From Trochalopteron elliotii (Eukaryota > Chordata > Aves > Passeriformes > Leiothrichidae): 64,000 nucleotides of DNA. Under the pieces are notes generated by a model, which was not told the DNA's origin, made no database searches, and saw only the letters and a program-made list of their open reading frames with translations. The position numbers and the translations under genes are program-made. Within the stretch, counting starts at the first letter, position 1, and every line of letters starts with the position of its first letter. Below are positions 63,035-64,000 of this stretch, piece after piece. Location: the NCBI GenBank assembly GCA_024734555.1, contig JANPWX010000010.1, positions 2,793,140 through 2,857,139 of the forward strand, given 5' to 3'.

Positions 63035-63505
63035 TCTTGGGCCTGGGCTGATCCCACAGCATGGGCAGCAGGGGAGGAGGTGATTCTGCTCCTCTGCCCC
63101 ACTCAGGTGAGACCCCATCTGCAGTGCTGCCTCCAACATCAGAAGGATGTGGAGCTACCGGAGGCCTTAGAGCCCCTGCCAGTGCCTAAAGGGGCTCCAA
63201 GAATGCTGGAGAGAGACTTTGGACAAGGGCATGGAGGGACAGGATAAGGGACAATGAATTCCCACTGCCAGTGGGCAGGGTTAGATGGGATATTGGGAGG
63301 AAATTCCTGGCTGTGGTAGTGAGGCCCTGGTGCACATTTCCCAGTGTAGCAGTGGCTGCCCCACCCCTGGAAGTGTTCAAGGGCAGGTAGGATGCAGCTC
63401 AGAGCAACCTGATCTAATAGAATGTGTCCCTGCCCATGGCAGGGGGTTGAAAATGGATGAGATTTAGCTTCCTTACAACCCAGACTGTTTTGTGATTCTA
63501 TAATC
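63035..63505 (+). mobile_element. CR1 LINE 3' end
   Basis: From the GTGAGACCCCATCTGCAGTG part to TGTTTTGTGATTCTATAATC. Confidence 0.82.
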
Positions 63506-64000
63506 AGGATTCAGAGAATTTGCACCAAAATATATAAAAGGTGAATATATAAATAGTAAGATGATGGATCTGGACAGATAGTGATCCCAGCAATTCAGCT
63601 ATTTTCTATCTGCCTGTTTCATGCTTGTCATGACCTAGCAGAGTGATTTTTTTGCAGGCTTTTATTTCAGTCACAATAAGAAGAGATACCTCAGCCCTTC
63701 TTTGTTTGCAGATAACTTTTAATTCAACAGGGAACACAAACAGACAGGAGAACATTCTCTTTTCACTCAGCAGTATGCTACAGTGATTTATTTTGGTTTT
63801 GGGCTCCCTTTTGGAGGTCTTAGCCAAGATCTGTTGGTCAAGACCCTTACTTCAGACAGGCTCTTGCAATTTAACATTATTATGCAGATTTCCACAGGCC
63901 ACTACAAGTGTTGGAACACAGCCTTATGGCCTAATGGGAAGCAGACAAGTCCTGGTGCTATTTTGACTCATAAGGACGGGTGTGGGAATGCCTCAGGGGA

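Noticed and set aside
44566..64000. DGAT2, the expected downstream neighbour
   Set aside because: I looked for the family's N-terminal, HPHG and FGEN motifs in plus-strand frames after 44.6 kb and found none.

Overview
The window reads as vertebrate nuclear DNA from a bird, probably a passerine. The evidence is about thirty dispersed CR1-type LINE 3' fragments in both orientations, several avian-style endogenous retroviral LTRs, long introns with GT-AG borders, and low gene density. There are no bacterial-type operons, CRISPR arrays, tRNAs or rRNAs that I can see. Two runs of N (13027-13404 and 36420-36745) are assembly gaps, each next to simple or low-complexity sequence.

One gene can be assembled completely. 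It is a six-exon, plus-strand acyltransferase of the DGAT2/MOGAT family, best called MOGAT2 (2-acylglycerol O-acyltransferase 2). Its exons are 23603-23696, 31395-31573, 40455-40659, 42090-42264, 42411-42610 and 43982-44136. All five junctions have GT-AG signals and matching phase. The joined frame is 335 codons plus stop, the usual size for the family, and carries [18 protein letters not shown] and FGEN motifs. A polyadenylation signal lies at 44543-44548. The short first exon is easy to miss because a second, longer reading frame ends beside it.

Region by region: 1-23.5 kb is non-coding, with CR1 copies, a 1.07 kb solo LTR with matching 6-bp flanks (6440-7507), an LTR-like unit near 19.4 kb, a CR1 split by a ~380-bp insert (15.3-16.3 kb), a 30-bp perfect palindrome (4509-4538) and a CA/TG-rich satellite tract after the first gap. 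23.6-44.6 kb is MOGAT2; intron 1 holds an antisense LTR and intron 2 holds a (TTCC)n tract, the second gap and a 79-bp duplication beside it. 44.6-64 kb is again non-coding, with many CR1 copies, an exact 97-bp tandem duplication (53247-53440), an 18-bp minisatellite (48954-49025), a CpG-rich unit with a TATA-like box and a polyadenylation signal (about 60.13-60.84 kb), and a second copy of the intron 1 LTR (from 61117).

In mammals MOGAT2 lies between MAP6 and DGAT2. I found no exon of either here. I found no convincing previously undescribed biological system. The most useful second looks are the CpG-rich unit at 60.1-60.8 kb, the LTR pair, the two local duplications and the possible HNF4-like site just upstream of MOGAT2.
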